From Acidobacteriota bacterium (lineage in GTDB: Bacteria > Acidobacteriota > Aminicenantia > Aminicenantales > Saccharicenantaceae), in NCBI GenBank assembly GCA_028749205.1, contig JAQULR010000005.1, forward strand, positions 1 through 64,000: 64,000 nt of DNA, in the 5' to 3' direction. Position 1 is the first letter of the stretch. Every line of letters starts with the position of its first letter. Below are positions 1-7,384 of the stretch, in pieces. Below the pieces are notes generated by a model. That model was not told the origin of the DNA. It saw nothing but the letters and a program-made list of their open reading frames with translations, and searched no databases. The position numbers and the translations under genes were made by a program.

Positions 1-1166
1 AAGAGTGTTCCCCGTGGGGCCTCGATTAGCCCGACACCCTCTGATTTCTTTTTACCTTTTGTGACCAGTTGATCACCGGTAATTTCTTTATCATTAAGCA
101 GCTCTTTGATGACTTCAGCGGCGTGTAACATTTCAATCAATCTGGCCCAGTGGCTGTGGAGAGTCATATTGTTAGGTTTCCCGCTGGTATAGGCTTTGTA
201 GATTTCAAACTCCCGCTGGGCTCGAGGGCTGGGAATATAATCGCAGGTGTTGAGTCTGGCGATCGGACCGACCCGGTACCAGCCTTTCTCTTTCCCCAAT
301 TTCTTGAGATAAGGGAACTTCATATAGCTCCAGGGCCTGACCTCCTCTCCGATGTATTCCAGGTAATCACTGTAATCAACATCGTTAAGGACTTTCCGGC
401 CTTCGGCATCGACAGCTCTGAGCACTCCGTGGTATAAATCCAGGGCTCCGTCCTTTCTTACCAGGCTCAAGTGGTTTGAGGGAAAAGCAGCAAAATTATC
501 TATCACTTCCTTATTTTCCTGGTGGATTTTTTTGAAGATCTCCACCGCCTCTTGGGCCCAGGAGATTATCGTATCGATGTTGTCTGGGGCAGCAGATTTT
601 AGGAAATTATCTTTTTCTTCCGGGGTCAAGCTTTTGTTAACCCCGCCAGGGATAGCTCCAGTGCCATGGATTTTTTTCCCAGCAGTGGCTTTGATGATTT
701 CCTGACCGAATTTTCTCAGGATGACCCCTTTTACGGCAATCTCCTTATGCATCTTGGCTACCCCGATTATATTCCTGATGGCCGGATCGGCATCGAAGCC
801 GAAAAGAAAATCGGGCGAGCTAAGATGGAAGAAATGCAAGGCATGGGATTGCAACATCTGTCCGTAATGCATTAGACGTCGGATTTTTTCAGCAGTTGGT
901 GGTAGATTTTCCGGAGAGACCCCAACAATGATATCCATGGCTTTGGCTCCGGCTAAATGGTGGCTTACTGGACAAATTCCACACAGGCGCTGGACCAAGA
1001 CCGGTATTTCCCAGTAAGGCCGGCCTTGAACAAATCGCTCAAAGCCACGGAATTCCACCACATGGAAGCGAGCCTGAGACACCCGTCCGCTATCGTCCAG
1101 ATGGATGGTGACTTTACCGTGTCCTTCTACTCTGGTTACCGGTTCTATCGTTATCTTTCTGGCCAT
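1..1166 (-). CDS. hoxH: NAD-linked [NiFe] hydrogenase large subunit HoxH, partial (3' end outside window)
   Basis: This is the catalytic subunit of a soluble bidirectional hydrogenase that holds the Ni-Fe site and interconverts H2 with protons and electrons. The frame is open from the ATG at 1166 to the window edge, about 388 codons. The N-terminal ITIEPVTRVEGHG and the L1 motif LCGICPVSHHLAGAKAMD supply the first two Ni-ligand cysteines. The last readable residues, GVGLIEAPRGTL, match the conserved stretch that lies roughly 80 residues before the C-terminus. The second cysteine pair (DPCxxC) and the maturation cleavage site are therefore off the window. The gene follows hoxY by 13 bases and is the last readable gene of the hoxEF-U-Y-H operon. 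No maturation (hyp) genes are visible. Identity is firm; completeness cannot be judged. Confidence 0.93.
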   Translation of the reverse strand, partial: MARKITIEPVTRVEGHGKVTIHLDDSGRVSQARFHVVEFRGFERFVQGRPYWEIPVLVQRLCGICPVSHHLAGAKAMDIIVGVSPENLPPTAEKIRRLMHYGQMLQSHALHFFHLSSPDFLFGFDADPAIRNIIGVAKMHKEIAVKGVILRKFGQEIIKATAGKKIHGTGAIPGGVNKSLTPEEKDNFLKSAAPDNIDTIISWAQEAVEIFKKIHQENKEVIDNFAAFPSNHLSLVRKDGALDLYHGVLRAVDAEGRKVLNDVDYSDYLEYIGEEVRPWSYMKFPYLKKLGKEKGWYRVGPIARLNTCDYIPSPRAQREFEIYKAYTSGKPNNMTLHSHWARLIEMLHAAEVIKELLNDKEITGDQLVTKGKKKSEGVGLIEAPRGTL

Positions 1167-1179
1167 TTTCTTACATCCT

Positions 1180-1725
1180 TTAATCGTATTTTATTAGTTG
1201 ATAATCGAGTTTTATTGGCCTTCCCTGAATCAAAGCCGAGAGAGCTTCCCAGATCAGGTCAGCTGATGGAGGGCAGCCAGGTAGAAAATAATCAATCTTG
1301 ACTATTTCGTGGCAGGGATAAACCCGGTCTAAAAGAAGCGGGAGCTCCTCATCATTTGGGATAAAAGCATCCTCAGGAGCAACTGTTAGAGACTTAATAT
1401 AGGCTTCCTCTAAGCATTCTTTAAGCGGTATGGTATTGCGCATGGCTGGCAGACCACCCATGATGGCACATTCTCCAACTGAGATGAGAATACGGCAGTT
1501 TTTTCTGAAATAACCCAGAACCTCCACATTTTCAGCATTGCAGCAGCCGCCTTCGATTAGGCCGATATCCACCGGCCTGGTGAAACTTTTAATATCGTCA
1601 ATTGGAGATTTGTCGAATTCTACCAACTCAATAAGGTTTAGTATTTTTTCGTCAATATCCAAAAAGGACATATGACAGCCAAAGCATCCTGCTAAAGAAG
1701 CTGTCGCTATTACCGGTTTGGTCAT
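1180..1725 (-). CDS. hoxY: NAD-linked [NiFe] hydrogenase small subunit HoxY
   Basis: This 181-residue protein is the electron-transfer small subunit that pairs with HoxH and carries the [4Fe-4S] cluster nearest the Ni-Fe site. The cluster cysteines are visible: GCFGCHMSF near the N-terminus, GECAIMGG in the middle and FLPGCPPSAD near the C-terminus. It has no twin-arginine leader, unlike membrane uptake hydrogenases, which fits a cytoplasmic enzyme. It lies 20 bases after hoxU and 13 before hoxH. Length is normal for HoxY. The start MTKPVIATASLAGC has a GAGG-type ribosome site just upstream. Confidence 0.94.
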   Translation of the reverse strand: MTKPVIATASLAGCFGCHMSFLDIDEKILNLIELVEFDKSPIDDIKSFTRPVDIGLIEGGCCNAENVEVLGYFRKNCRILISVGECAIMGGLPAMRNTIPLKECLEEAYIKSLTVAPEDAFIPNDEELPLLLDRVYPCHEIVKIDYFLPGCPPSADLIWEALSALIQGRPIKLDYQLIKYD

Positions 1726-1745
1726 TTTCTCACCTCTTTTAGCTT

Positions 1746-2444
1746 TTATTCCTTCTCTTCTATTTCGCTGCCGATAGGCCGATAGTCAAATTTACGTTTT
1801 CCGATCGGAATCCGGAAGCCAGCCTCTTTTTTAAGGATGGCTCCAACTGGACAGATATCCATGGCTTGCTGGACCTGCTCATTGCTCATCTCGGTAGCCA
1901 GCTGGCGGTCAACATTTATTCGCAGGTTGTTAGACCTTTCGTGTAGAGCAAAAATTTTCTGGCCGTCCTCAGTCTGAACGCCCCGGACACAACGCTGGCA
2001 CTGAACGCAGCGGTTATGTTCCAACAGGAATTTTGGAAAAGCTTCTATTTCTCTTTTTGGGAAAAGATAAGGGAAACGGGGAACCATAATCTGGTAGCGA
2101 TAGGCCAAAGCTTGGAGCTCGCAATTGCCGCTTTTCTCGCAGGCCGGGCAGAAATGATTGCCCTCGACAAATAGCATCTCAATTAAGGCCTTCCGGTATT
2201 CTTCGACTTCGGGGGTCATATTCTCAATGATCATACCTTGAGTTACTGGCTGGGTGCAGGAGGCCATCCACCGGCCGTTAGACTTGACCGAACAGATGCG
2301 GCAGCTGCCAACTGGCTTTAAGCCCTCAAAATGGCAGAGCACAGGAATATAAATGCCGTTAGCTTTAGCCGCTTCGTAGATTGTCTGGCCGGGTTCGGCC
2401 AAGCCTTCCTGGCCATCAACAGTGAATTTTATCTTATCAGACAT
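1746..2444 (-). CDS. hoxU: NAD-linked hydrogenase diaphorase Fe-S subunit HoxU
   Basis: HoxU is homologous to the N-terminal part of complex I NuoG and wires the flavin module to the hydrogenase module. In 232 residues one sees an N-terminal plant-type [2Fe-2S] domain with Cys37, Cys48, Cys51 and Cys63, then the EGNHFCPACEKSGNC region (about 94-108) that binds a [4Fe-4S] cluster through His and Cys. Two further motifs follow, NRCVQCQRC and DICPVGAI, which together make additional [4Fe-4S] sites. Its ATG overlaps the end of hoxEF by 8 bases (ATGTCTGA), implying translational coupling. There is no long NuoG-type C-terminus, as expected for HoxU. Confidence 0.93.
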   Translation of the reverse strand: MSDKIKFTVDGQEGLAEPGQTIYEAAKANGIYIPVLCHFEGLKPVGSCRICSVKSNGRWMASCTQPVTQGMIIENMTPEVEEYRKALIEMLFVEGNHFCPACEKSGNCELQALAYRYQIMVPRFPYLFPKREIEAFPKFLLEHNRCVQCQRCVRGVQTEDGQKIFALHERSNNLRINVDRQLATEMSNEQVQQAMDICPVGAILKKEAGFRIPIGKRKFDYRPIGSEIEEKE

Positions 2445-4236
2445 GCTCGTTCTCCTCCTGGAAATTTCTTCCGGTCAAGATGCAGGCCTCGGCCACGGCT
2501 GTTATCAGGTCAAACTCAGAAATGAACTCGGCTTCTTTAACTATTTTGCTCTCATATAGCTTCCTGAAGTTAGTTAAGGTGGTCAGCACCGGGTTGGCTG
2601 AAGTTTGACCCAGGCCGCAGCGGCTCGTGGTTTTGATGATTTTCCCCCAGGCTTCAATTTCTTTTAAATCCTGTCTGGTTCCTGTACCCTTAATTATCTT
2701 TTCAAATTTCTTCTTTAGGAGGACGTTCCCCGCCCGGCAGGGAAGACACCAGCCGCAGCTTTCTTCTATAAAGAAGTCAAGGAAATTAGCCACGACCGAA
2801 AATAGGTCACGGCTACTGTTGAAAATTATAACTGAACCGCCCGTGGCCAGGTCTGAAAAACATATCTTACGGCTAAAGCCCGGCTCACCAATGCACTGTC
2901 CAGAGGGACCGCCTACTTGGATAGCAAAGGTCTCTCTGGCTCCTGCCATTTTTAAAAGTTCATCGATCGTCAGCCCGAATTCTACCTCGTAAATACCTGG
3001 CCTGTCACAATCTCCAGAAACGCTCAGCACTTTAGTTCCGGCAGAAACCGATGTCCCCATGGCTCTGAACCAGTTAGAACCGTTAGCCATTATCCTGGTA
3101 GCGGTGGCTAAAGTCTCAACATTGTTGACAGTACTTGGCATATTCAGATAGCCTTTCTGAACTGGGAAAGGAGGCCGGTCTCTTGGCTCGCCTCGCTTTC
3201 CTTCAGCAGATTCTATCAGAGCAGATTCCTCTCCACAGATATAAGCCCCGGCGCCCATCTTGATCTCTACCTCAAAATCGAATCCTCGGCCAGCTATGTT
3301 TTTGCCCAGCAGACCTTGCTCTCTCATTTTTTTCAGGATGTTCTCAAGATATTTTTTGAGGTAGGAATACTCATGTCGCAAATAAAGAATTCCCTGCCTG
3401 GCTCCCACGGCGTAGCCAGATATGACCATACCTTCAAAAACCATTTCGGGTCTTTCGGTTAGAATTACCCGGTCTTTGAAGGTTCCTGGCTCTCCTTCAT
3501 CAGCGTTACAAATGACATAATGCTCTGGACCTTTTTCTTTACGGCATAATTCCCATTTAAGGCCGGTGGGGAAACCGGCTCCACCCCGGCCCAGCAGGTT
3601 GGCTTTTTTTATCTCATCAATAACTGCCTCGGGAGAGGTTTCCAGAGTTTTATGGATGGCCGTACCCGCTAAGTAGTCGTCAAAAATAACCGGTCCAGAT
3701 TTTCTTATATTATTTTTGACCATAGCTTTGACCAGCTCATGACTGTTAGCCCCGTCACCGAACTCCTCTACCATTTCCTGGACAGGCTTTCCCTGTTTCA
3801 TCCAGGAGGCGAGCTTCTTGACTTTTTCTTTATTAAGCCTGGTAAAAATAACTTCATTAATCAAGGCAGCCGGTTCCTGATCATTCATACCGATGCAGGA
3901 AGTTTCCATAAGGGTTATCAACCCATCAGAAGAAGTCTTTCCGAAGGGGCAACCGGCCTCTTCCTCAAAAGCCAGGGCCACTTCCTGGCGGCCTGCCATT
4001 TCAGAGGTAATAGAGTTGTTTAGATAAACAACATATTTTCCCAGTGGCCGGGCTGAAAGAAAATGGTAGAAACTTATAAGGCCCTCTACCTCAGCTATCG
4101 AGATCCTAAAGGCTTTAGCCACCTCAGCCACGGCTTTTTCTGAAATATATCCCTCAGCGGCCTGGATATCTTTGAGGAGTTCAATAAGTCTGGTCCGATC
4201 CAGGTTGTATTTAGAGATAATTTTTTTATAATCCAT
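2437..4236 (-). CDS. hoxF: Fused HoxE-HoxF diaphorase subunit (FMN/NAD binding)
   Basis: This is the NAD(H)-oxidising end of the hydrogenase. Residues 1 to about 150 resemble NuoE/HoxE and the rest resembles NuoF/HoxF, so two usual subunits are fused. The HoxF part shows the FMN loop GRGGAGFP (216-223), the NAD loop GAGAYICGEESAL and the [4Fe-4S] motif SCGWCLPC plus a distal Cys in RCGLGQTSA. In the HoxE-like part only Cys114 (SCIGMN) of the usual four [2Fe-2S] ligands remains, so that cluster should be absent. I chose ATG 4236 because AGGGG sits about 9 bases upstream, although the frame stays open to 4284. It heads the hox operon. Confidence 0.92.
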   Translation of the reverse strand: MDYKKIISKYNLDRTRLIELLKDIQAAEGYISEKAVAEVAKAFRISIAEVEGLISFYHFLSARPLGKYVVYLNNSITSEMAGRQEVALAFEEEAGCPFGKTSSDGLITLMETSCIGMNDQEPAALINEVIFTRLNKEKVKKLASWMKQGKPVQEMVEEFGDGANSHELVKAMVKNNIRKSGPVIFDDYLAGTAIHKTLETSPEAVIDEIKKANLLGRGGAGFPTGLKWELCRKEKGPEHYVICNADEGEPGTFKDRVILTERPEMVFEGMVISGYAVGARQGILYLRHEYSYLKKYLENILKKMREQGLLGKNIAGRGFDFEVEIKMGAGAYICGEESALIESAEGKRGEPRDRPPFPVQKGYLNMPSTVNNVETLATATRIMANGSNWFRAMGTSVSAGTKVLSVSGDCDRPGIYEVEFGLTIDELLKMAGARETFAIQVGGPSGQCIGEPGFSRKICFSDLATGGSVIIFNSSRDLFSVVANFLDFFIEESCGWCLPCRAGNVLLKKKFEKIIKGTGTRQDLKEIEAWGKIIKTTSRCGLGQTSANPVLTTLTNFRKLYESKIVKEAEFISEFDLITAVAEACILTGRNFQEENEHV

Positions 4237-4264
4237 ATTAAACCCCTGAATAAAATTAAATTTA

Positions 4265-4294
4265 TTTATATCATAAATTACCACCTTAAACCAA
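4265..4294 (-). promoter_or_regulatory. Predicted promoter of the hox operon
   Basis: On the minus strand TTGGTT (4294-4289) is followed after 18 bases by TATAAA (4270-4265), about 30 bases before the hoxEF start. The -35 is weak and the -10 good. It lies back to back with the gatC promoter. Confidence 0.45.
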
Positions 4295-4302
4295 GAATAA
4301 TC

Positions 4303-4331
4303 TTGAGAAATTATTACTTATTTCTTATAAT
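4303..4331 (+). promoter_or_regulatory. Predicted sigma-70 promoter of gatC, close to the start codon
   Basis: TTGAGA (4303-4308), a 17-base spacer and a perfect TATAAT (4326-4331) are present. The expected transcription start, about 7 bases past the -10, falls at 4338-4339, exactly at the gatC ATG. No ribosome-binding site lies upstream of that ATG, so a leaderless transcript is likely. Confidence 0.6.
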
Positions 4332-4338
4332 ACCAAGC

Positions 4339-4620
4339 ATGAAAATTGACCTTAATAATCTCAGCCGTTTGGCTAACCTGGAATTGACGGAAGATGAAAA
4401 GGAGCTTCTACCAGGCCAGATGGAAAAAATAATTGACTGGGTTGGACAACTTTCTACCCTGCAAATAGACGGGGAGGAGAAATTTATTTCAGTTGATTTT
4501 AACCTTAGACTGGACGAGGACCTTCCCCGGGAATCTCTTCCCCAGTCAGAGGTGCTGTCTATGGCTCCTGAGGCAGAAGGCGATTATATAAAGGTTCCCA
4601 GGGTACTTACAGAAAAATGA
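4339..4620 (+). CDS. gatC: Asp-tRNA(Asn)/Glu-tRNA(Gln) amidotransferase subunit C
   Basis: GatC is the small subunit that holds GatA and GatB together in the enzyme that amidates misacylated Glu-tRNA(Gln) or Asp-tRNA(Asn). The 93-residue product begins MKIDLNNLSRLANLELTEDE, the usual GatC opening, and is of normal length. The frame is open a little further upstream (4303), but the extra residues do not resemble GatC. It overlaps gatA by the ATGA at 4617. The strong -10 box directly upstream of ATG 4339 supports this start and suggests leaderless translation. Confidence 0.9.
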   Translation: MKIDLNNLSRLANLELTEDEKELLPGQMEKIIDWVGQLSTLQIDGEEKFISVDFNLRLDEDLPRESLPQSEVLSMAPEAEGDYIKVPRVLTEK

Positions 4621-6089
4621 AGTTAATAGAGCTTGGATTAACTGAAGCGGTGGAGCTGGTAAAGAAGGGCGAGCTAAAAGCTAAACAAATAGTTGACGAC
4701 TACATCAGCCACATTGAGTCAGAAGATCCTAAAATCCAGGCCTATCTGAATTGTGCTTTTGACCGAGCCAGTTCGAGAGCTCTCGAGATAGACAACAAGA
4801 AAGAAAAAGGACGTTTGGCTGGGGCTATAATTGCAGTTAAGGACAACATTGTAACCCGGGGACTTAAAACCACCTGTGGCTCCAAAATTCTGGAACATTT
4901 CGTACCTCCTTATGATGCTGCAGTTGTCGAGCGGCTCGAGGCTGAAGACGCCATCATCATCGGTAAAACCAACCTGGACGAGTTTGCCATGGGGTCCTCG
5001 ACCGAAAATTCAGCCTTTTTCACTACCCGAAATCCCTGGGACCTGGAAAGAGTGCCAGGTGGTTCCAGTGGAGGATCGGCCGCGGCCGTAGCTGCTTTGG
5101 AAGCCATGGCTGCCCTCGGCTCGGAAACTGGGGGATCAGTACGTCAGCCGGCTGCTTTTTGTGGAGTGGTAGGTCTGAAGCCAACTTATGGCCGGGTCTC
5201 GAGGTATGGGCTGGTGGCTTTTGCCTCATCTCTTGATCAAATAGGGCCTATAACCAGGTCAGTTGAAGATTGCGCCTTGATTACTTCAGTAATCGCTGGT
5301 TTTGACCCCCGGGATTCGACCTCAGCCAGGTTTCCGGTTCCTGATTATTTTTCCGATCTGGGTGAGTTCAGTGAAAAAATCAGAATCGGGTTATTAACTG
5401 AATCTTCTTTAAAAGGAGTCAAGCAGGAAATCGCAGAGAACTATCATCGGGTTCAGGCTTTAATGGCAGAGCTGGGATTCGAAACTAAAAGCCTAGATTT
5501 GCCATCCTGGCAGGTGGCACTCCCCTGTTATTATGTGATAGCTCCATCTGAAGCCAGCTCGAACCTGGCCAGGTATGATGGGGTCCGCTATGGCTTCAGG
5601 GCCGAAGCAAGAGATTTATCCGATATGTACGTAAAAACCAGGACCCAGGGCTTTGGGAGTGAAGTTAAAAGACGGATTCTGCTGGGAACCTTTGCTCTGA
5701 GCTCAGGTTATTACGATGCCTATTATGCTAAAGCTTCCCGGGCCCGCCAGGTTATAACTGGCGAGCTGCAGGCAGCTTTCGAGCTAGTTGATTTCATCCT
5801 GACACCAACCACGCCCGAAGCGGCTTTCAAAGTGGGAGAAAAGCGGGACCCGATTTCCATGTATCTTCAGGATTACTTCACGGTGACAGCCAATCTTTCC
5901 GGAATACCGGGGATTTCCATCCCGAGCGGGCTGACAGCTGCTGGGTTGCCTGTTGGGCTTCAAATTCTATCTCGGCCCTTTGAAGAATCAAAATTATTTA
6001 AATTTGCTTTTAAGCTTGAAAAAAGTTTTGATTTCCAGAATAATAGATACAGAATTAATACCTCAGGAAGGAGGAAGAATGAAAAATAA
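4617..6089 (+). CDS. gatA: Asp-tRNA(Asn)/Glu-tRNA(Gln) amidotransferase subunit A
   Basis: GatA is the amidase-signature subunit that hydrolyses glutamine and passes ammonia to GatB. The 490-residue sequence shows the full Ser-cis-Ser-Lys triad: Lys75 in AVKDNI, Ser150 in GGSSGGSAAAVAA and Ser174 in TGGSVRQPA. Length is typical. It is coupled to gatC by a 4-base overlap. gatB is not in this window, so the operon holds only two of the three subunits. Its last 11 bases overlap the start of the following lipoprotein gene. Confidence 0.95.
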   Translation: MKLIELGLTEAVELVKKGELKAKQIVDDYISHIESEDPKIQAYLNCAFDRASSRALEIDNKKEKGRLAGAIIAVKDNIVTRGLKTTCGSKILEHFVPPYDAAVVERLEAEDAIIIGKTNLDEFAMGSSTENSAFFTTRNPWDLERVPGGSSGGSAAAVAALEAMAALGSETGGSVRQPAAFCGVVGLKPTYGRVSRYGLVAFASSLDQIGPITRSVEDCALITSVIAGFDPRDSTSARFPVPDYFSDLGEFSEKIRIGLLTESSLKGVKQEIAENYHRVQALMAELGFETKSLDLPSWQVALPCYYVIAPSEASSNLARYDGVRYGFRAEARDLSDMYVKTRTQGFGSEVKRRILLGTFALSSGYYDAYYAKASRARQVITGELQAAFELVDFILTPTTPEAAFKVGEKRDPISMYLQDYFTVTANLSGIPGISIPSGLTAAGLPVGLQILSRPFEESKLFKFAFKLEKSFDFQNNRYRINTSGRRKNEK

Positions 6090-6774
6090 AAGACTTTGGT
6101 TAGTCGGTTTTGTTGCTGCCATTGCTCTGATCTATGCGGGCTGCTCTTCATCTCCCGAAAAAGCCTTGCTGGATAAATATTTCCATGCCCTGTCTATGTC
6201 TGATAACCAGACTATGGCTGCCATGGCGGTTGAACCTCTGGCTATAGAAGCTGAAAGCTATGAGATTATCAGCATAAGTGAAGAGAAAGTTGAGCCTGTT
6301 ATTCTGCCTGAACTTAATAAGAAAGAAATGGAAGCTAAAAAGGCAGTGGAAGACCATATTGGTCCTGTGGTTGATGCTAAAGATGCCTTAGACACTGCCA
6401 AATATGACCTGGATAATGCCAGAACCTCAGGTGCCCGAGCGGCATTGAAGAGAAAAGTTGCCGAGCTCCAGGCCAAATATGATGAAGAATACAATATTCA
6501 CACCGAGCTTCAGAAACAATATACAGAGGCCAAAGAGGCAGCAGCTAAAGAAGAACAAATTACGCTTTTTTCTCTTAATGTCCAGGCGCTTCCAGGAGTA
6601 AGGGATCTGCAGGGTGATGTTCATTCCAAAGAGGTTCTTATTAAAGTCAAAACTAAAGCTGGGACCGAGAGACAATACAATGTTTTATTGAGGAAGTATG
6701 TCCTGAAAGATGATGCAGGGCAAACCTTAAATGGCCGCTGGATTATTGTCAAGTTTGTGCCCGTCAGCGGCTAA
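6079..6774 (+). CDS. Predicted lipoprotein with a coiled-coil middle, function unknown
   Basis: I do not recognise a family. The 231-residue product begins with a signal peptide and a lipobox (LIYAGC, Cys near residue 22), so it should be lipid-anchored. Residues from about 85 to 160 are rich in Ala, Lys, Glu and Leu and look like one long helical coiled coil. The last 60 residues look beta-rich (VLIKVKTKAGTERQYNVLLRKY). I chose ATG 6079 because GGAAGGAGG precedes it closely and a signal peptide follows; an upstream open frame runs inside gatA and is a shadow. The 11-base overlap with gatA suggests coupling, but a functional link is not obvious. Confidence 0.8.
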   Translation: MKNKRLWLVGFVAAIALIYAGCSSSPEKALLDKYFHALSMSDNQTMAAMAVEPLAIEAESYEIISISEEKVEPVILPELNKKEMEAKKAVEDHIGPVVDAKDALDTAKYDLDNARTSGARAALKRKVAELQAKYDEEYNIHTELQKQYTEAKEAAAKEEQITLFSLNVQALPGVRDLQGDVHSKEVLIKVKTKAGTERQYNVLLRKYVLKDDAGQTLNGRWIIVKFVPVSG

Positions 6775-6800
6775 GGCAATCTCTGAAACGAAGCTTTTTT

Positions 6801-6828
6801 AAAAGCCCTTAAAAAGGGGAAGGCCTTT
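6801..6828 (+). terminator. Possible weak terminator after the gatCA-lipoprotein operon
   Basis: AAAGCCCTT pairs with AAGGCCTTT with one C-C mismatch, around an A/G-rich loop, ending in CTTTATT. The U tract is short, so this is tentative. Confidence 0.3.
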
Positions 6829-6840
6829 ATTACCATTGTA

Positions 6841-6868
6841 TTGACATTTTAAGATTTTTAGCTATAAA
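6841..6868 (+). promoter_or_regulatory. Promoter of the tRNA-Lys/tRNA-Glu pair
   Basis: A perfect TTGACA (6841-6846) is followed after 16 bases by TATAAA (6863-6868). This puts the start about 25 bases before tRNA-Lys. Confidence 0.7.
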
Positions 6869-6898
6869 TAACCTTTCATGCACTCTTCAATTAAGAAG

Positions 6899-6970
6899 GG
6901 GCCGTTAGCTCAGAGGGAGAGCACCGGCCTTTTAAGCCGGGTGTCGCTGGTTCGAGTCCAGCACGGCTCA
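6899..6970 (+). tRNA. tRNA-Lys (anticodon TTT)
   Basis: The cloverleaf folds by eye. The acceptor GGGCCGT pairs with ACGGCTC with one G-U, the D arm is GCTC/GAGC, the anticodon stem is CCGGC/GCCGG with loop CTTTTAA, and the T arm is GCTGG TTCGAGT CCAGC. The discriminator is A and CCA is not encoded. Confidence 0.95.
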
Positions 6971-6975
6971 TTTGT

Positions 6976-7050
6976 GCCCCTGTCGTCTAGCCCGGCCTAG
7001 GACATCGCCCTTTCAAGGCGGCAACACGGGTTCGAATCCCGTCGGGGGCG
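6976..7050 (+). tRNA. tRNA-Glu (anticodon TTC)
   Basis: The acceptor GCCCCTG pairs with CGGGGGC, the anticodon loop is CTTTCAA, the T arm is ACGGG TTCGAAT CCCGT and the discriminator is G. CCA is not encoded. It lies 5 bases after tRNA-Lys and is followed by a run of eight T (7054-7061), which may end the transcript. Confidence 0.95.
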
Positions 7051-7132
7051 CTATTTTTTTTCGGGTGGGAAATAGGATTTAGAAATAAACACAGTAAGAG
7101 CCCACCTCACATAAAAAAGACTTTAAGACAAA

Positions 7133-7207
7133 TGGTGGGCGGTACTGGGTTCGAACCAGTGACCTCCGGTTTGTAAGACCGGCACTCTGCCCCTGAGCTA
7201 ACCGCCC
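7133..7207 (-). tRNA. tRNA-Val (anticodon TAC)
   Basis: On the minus strand the acceptor GGGCGGT pairs with ACCGCCC. The anticodon stem CCGGT/ACCGG encloses CTTACAA, and the T arm is ACTGG TTCGAAC CCAGT. Unlike the lysine and glutamate tRNAs nearby, this gene encodes its own CCA end (7133-7135). Confidence 0.94.
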
Positions 7208-7235
7208 GATTTTTAACTTCGAGGTTTAGATTTAA

Positions 7236-7262
7236 ATTATGTAAAAGGCGCTTGTTTGTCAA
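7236..7262 (-). promoter_or_regulatory. Predicted promoter of tRNA-Val
   Basis: On the minus strand a perfect TTGACA (7262-7257) is followed by CATAAT (7241-7236) with a 15-base spacer. A 17-base spacer to TAATTT is an alternative reading. Confidence 0.45.
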
Positions 7263-7323
7263 GATTGGCCTGAACGTTTTTGTTATCCCAGGATTAACAG
7301 AGAGCCGAATCCGAAACATTCCT

Positions 7324-7352
7324 TTGACCGAACATGAAACAAATACTAAAAT
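7324..7352 (+). promoter_or_regulatory. Predicted sigma-70 promoter of the 1541-residue fusion gene
   Basis: TTGACC (7324-7329), a 17-base spacer and TAAAAT (7347-7352) predict a start near 7359 and a leader of about 26 bases. A second TATAAT at 7381-7386 overlaps the ATG itself and is probably coincidental. Confidence 0.55.
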
Positions 7353-7384
7353 AATATCTTAACCCACTGATTAAGTTAGGTATA

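Noticed and set aside
957-1301. 114-codon plus-strand frame over the hoxH/hoxY junction
   Set aside because: It lies antisense to hydrogenase genes with diagnostic motifs and has no recognisable product.
7107-7319. 70-codon minus-strand frame over tRNA-Val
   Set aside because: It covers a complete tRNA; the encoded YKPEVTGSNPVPPT is the usual mistranslation of a tRNA T arm.
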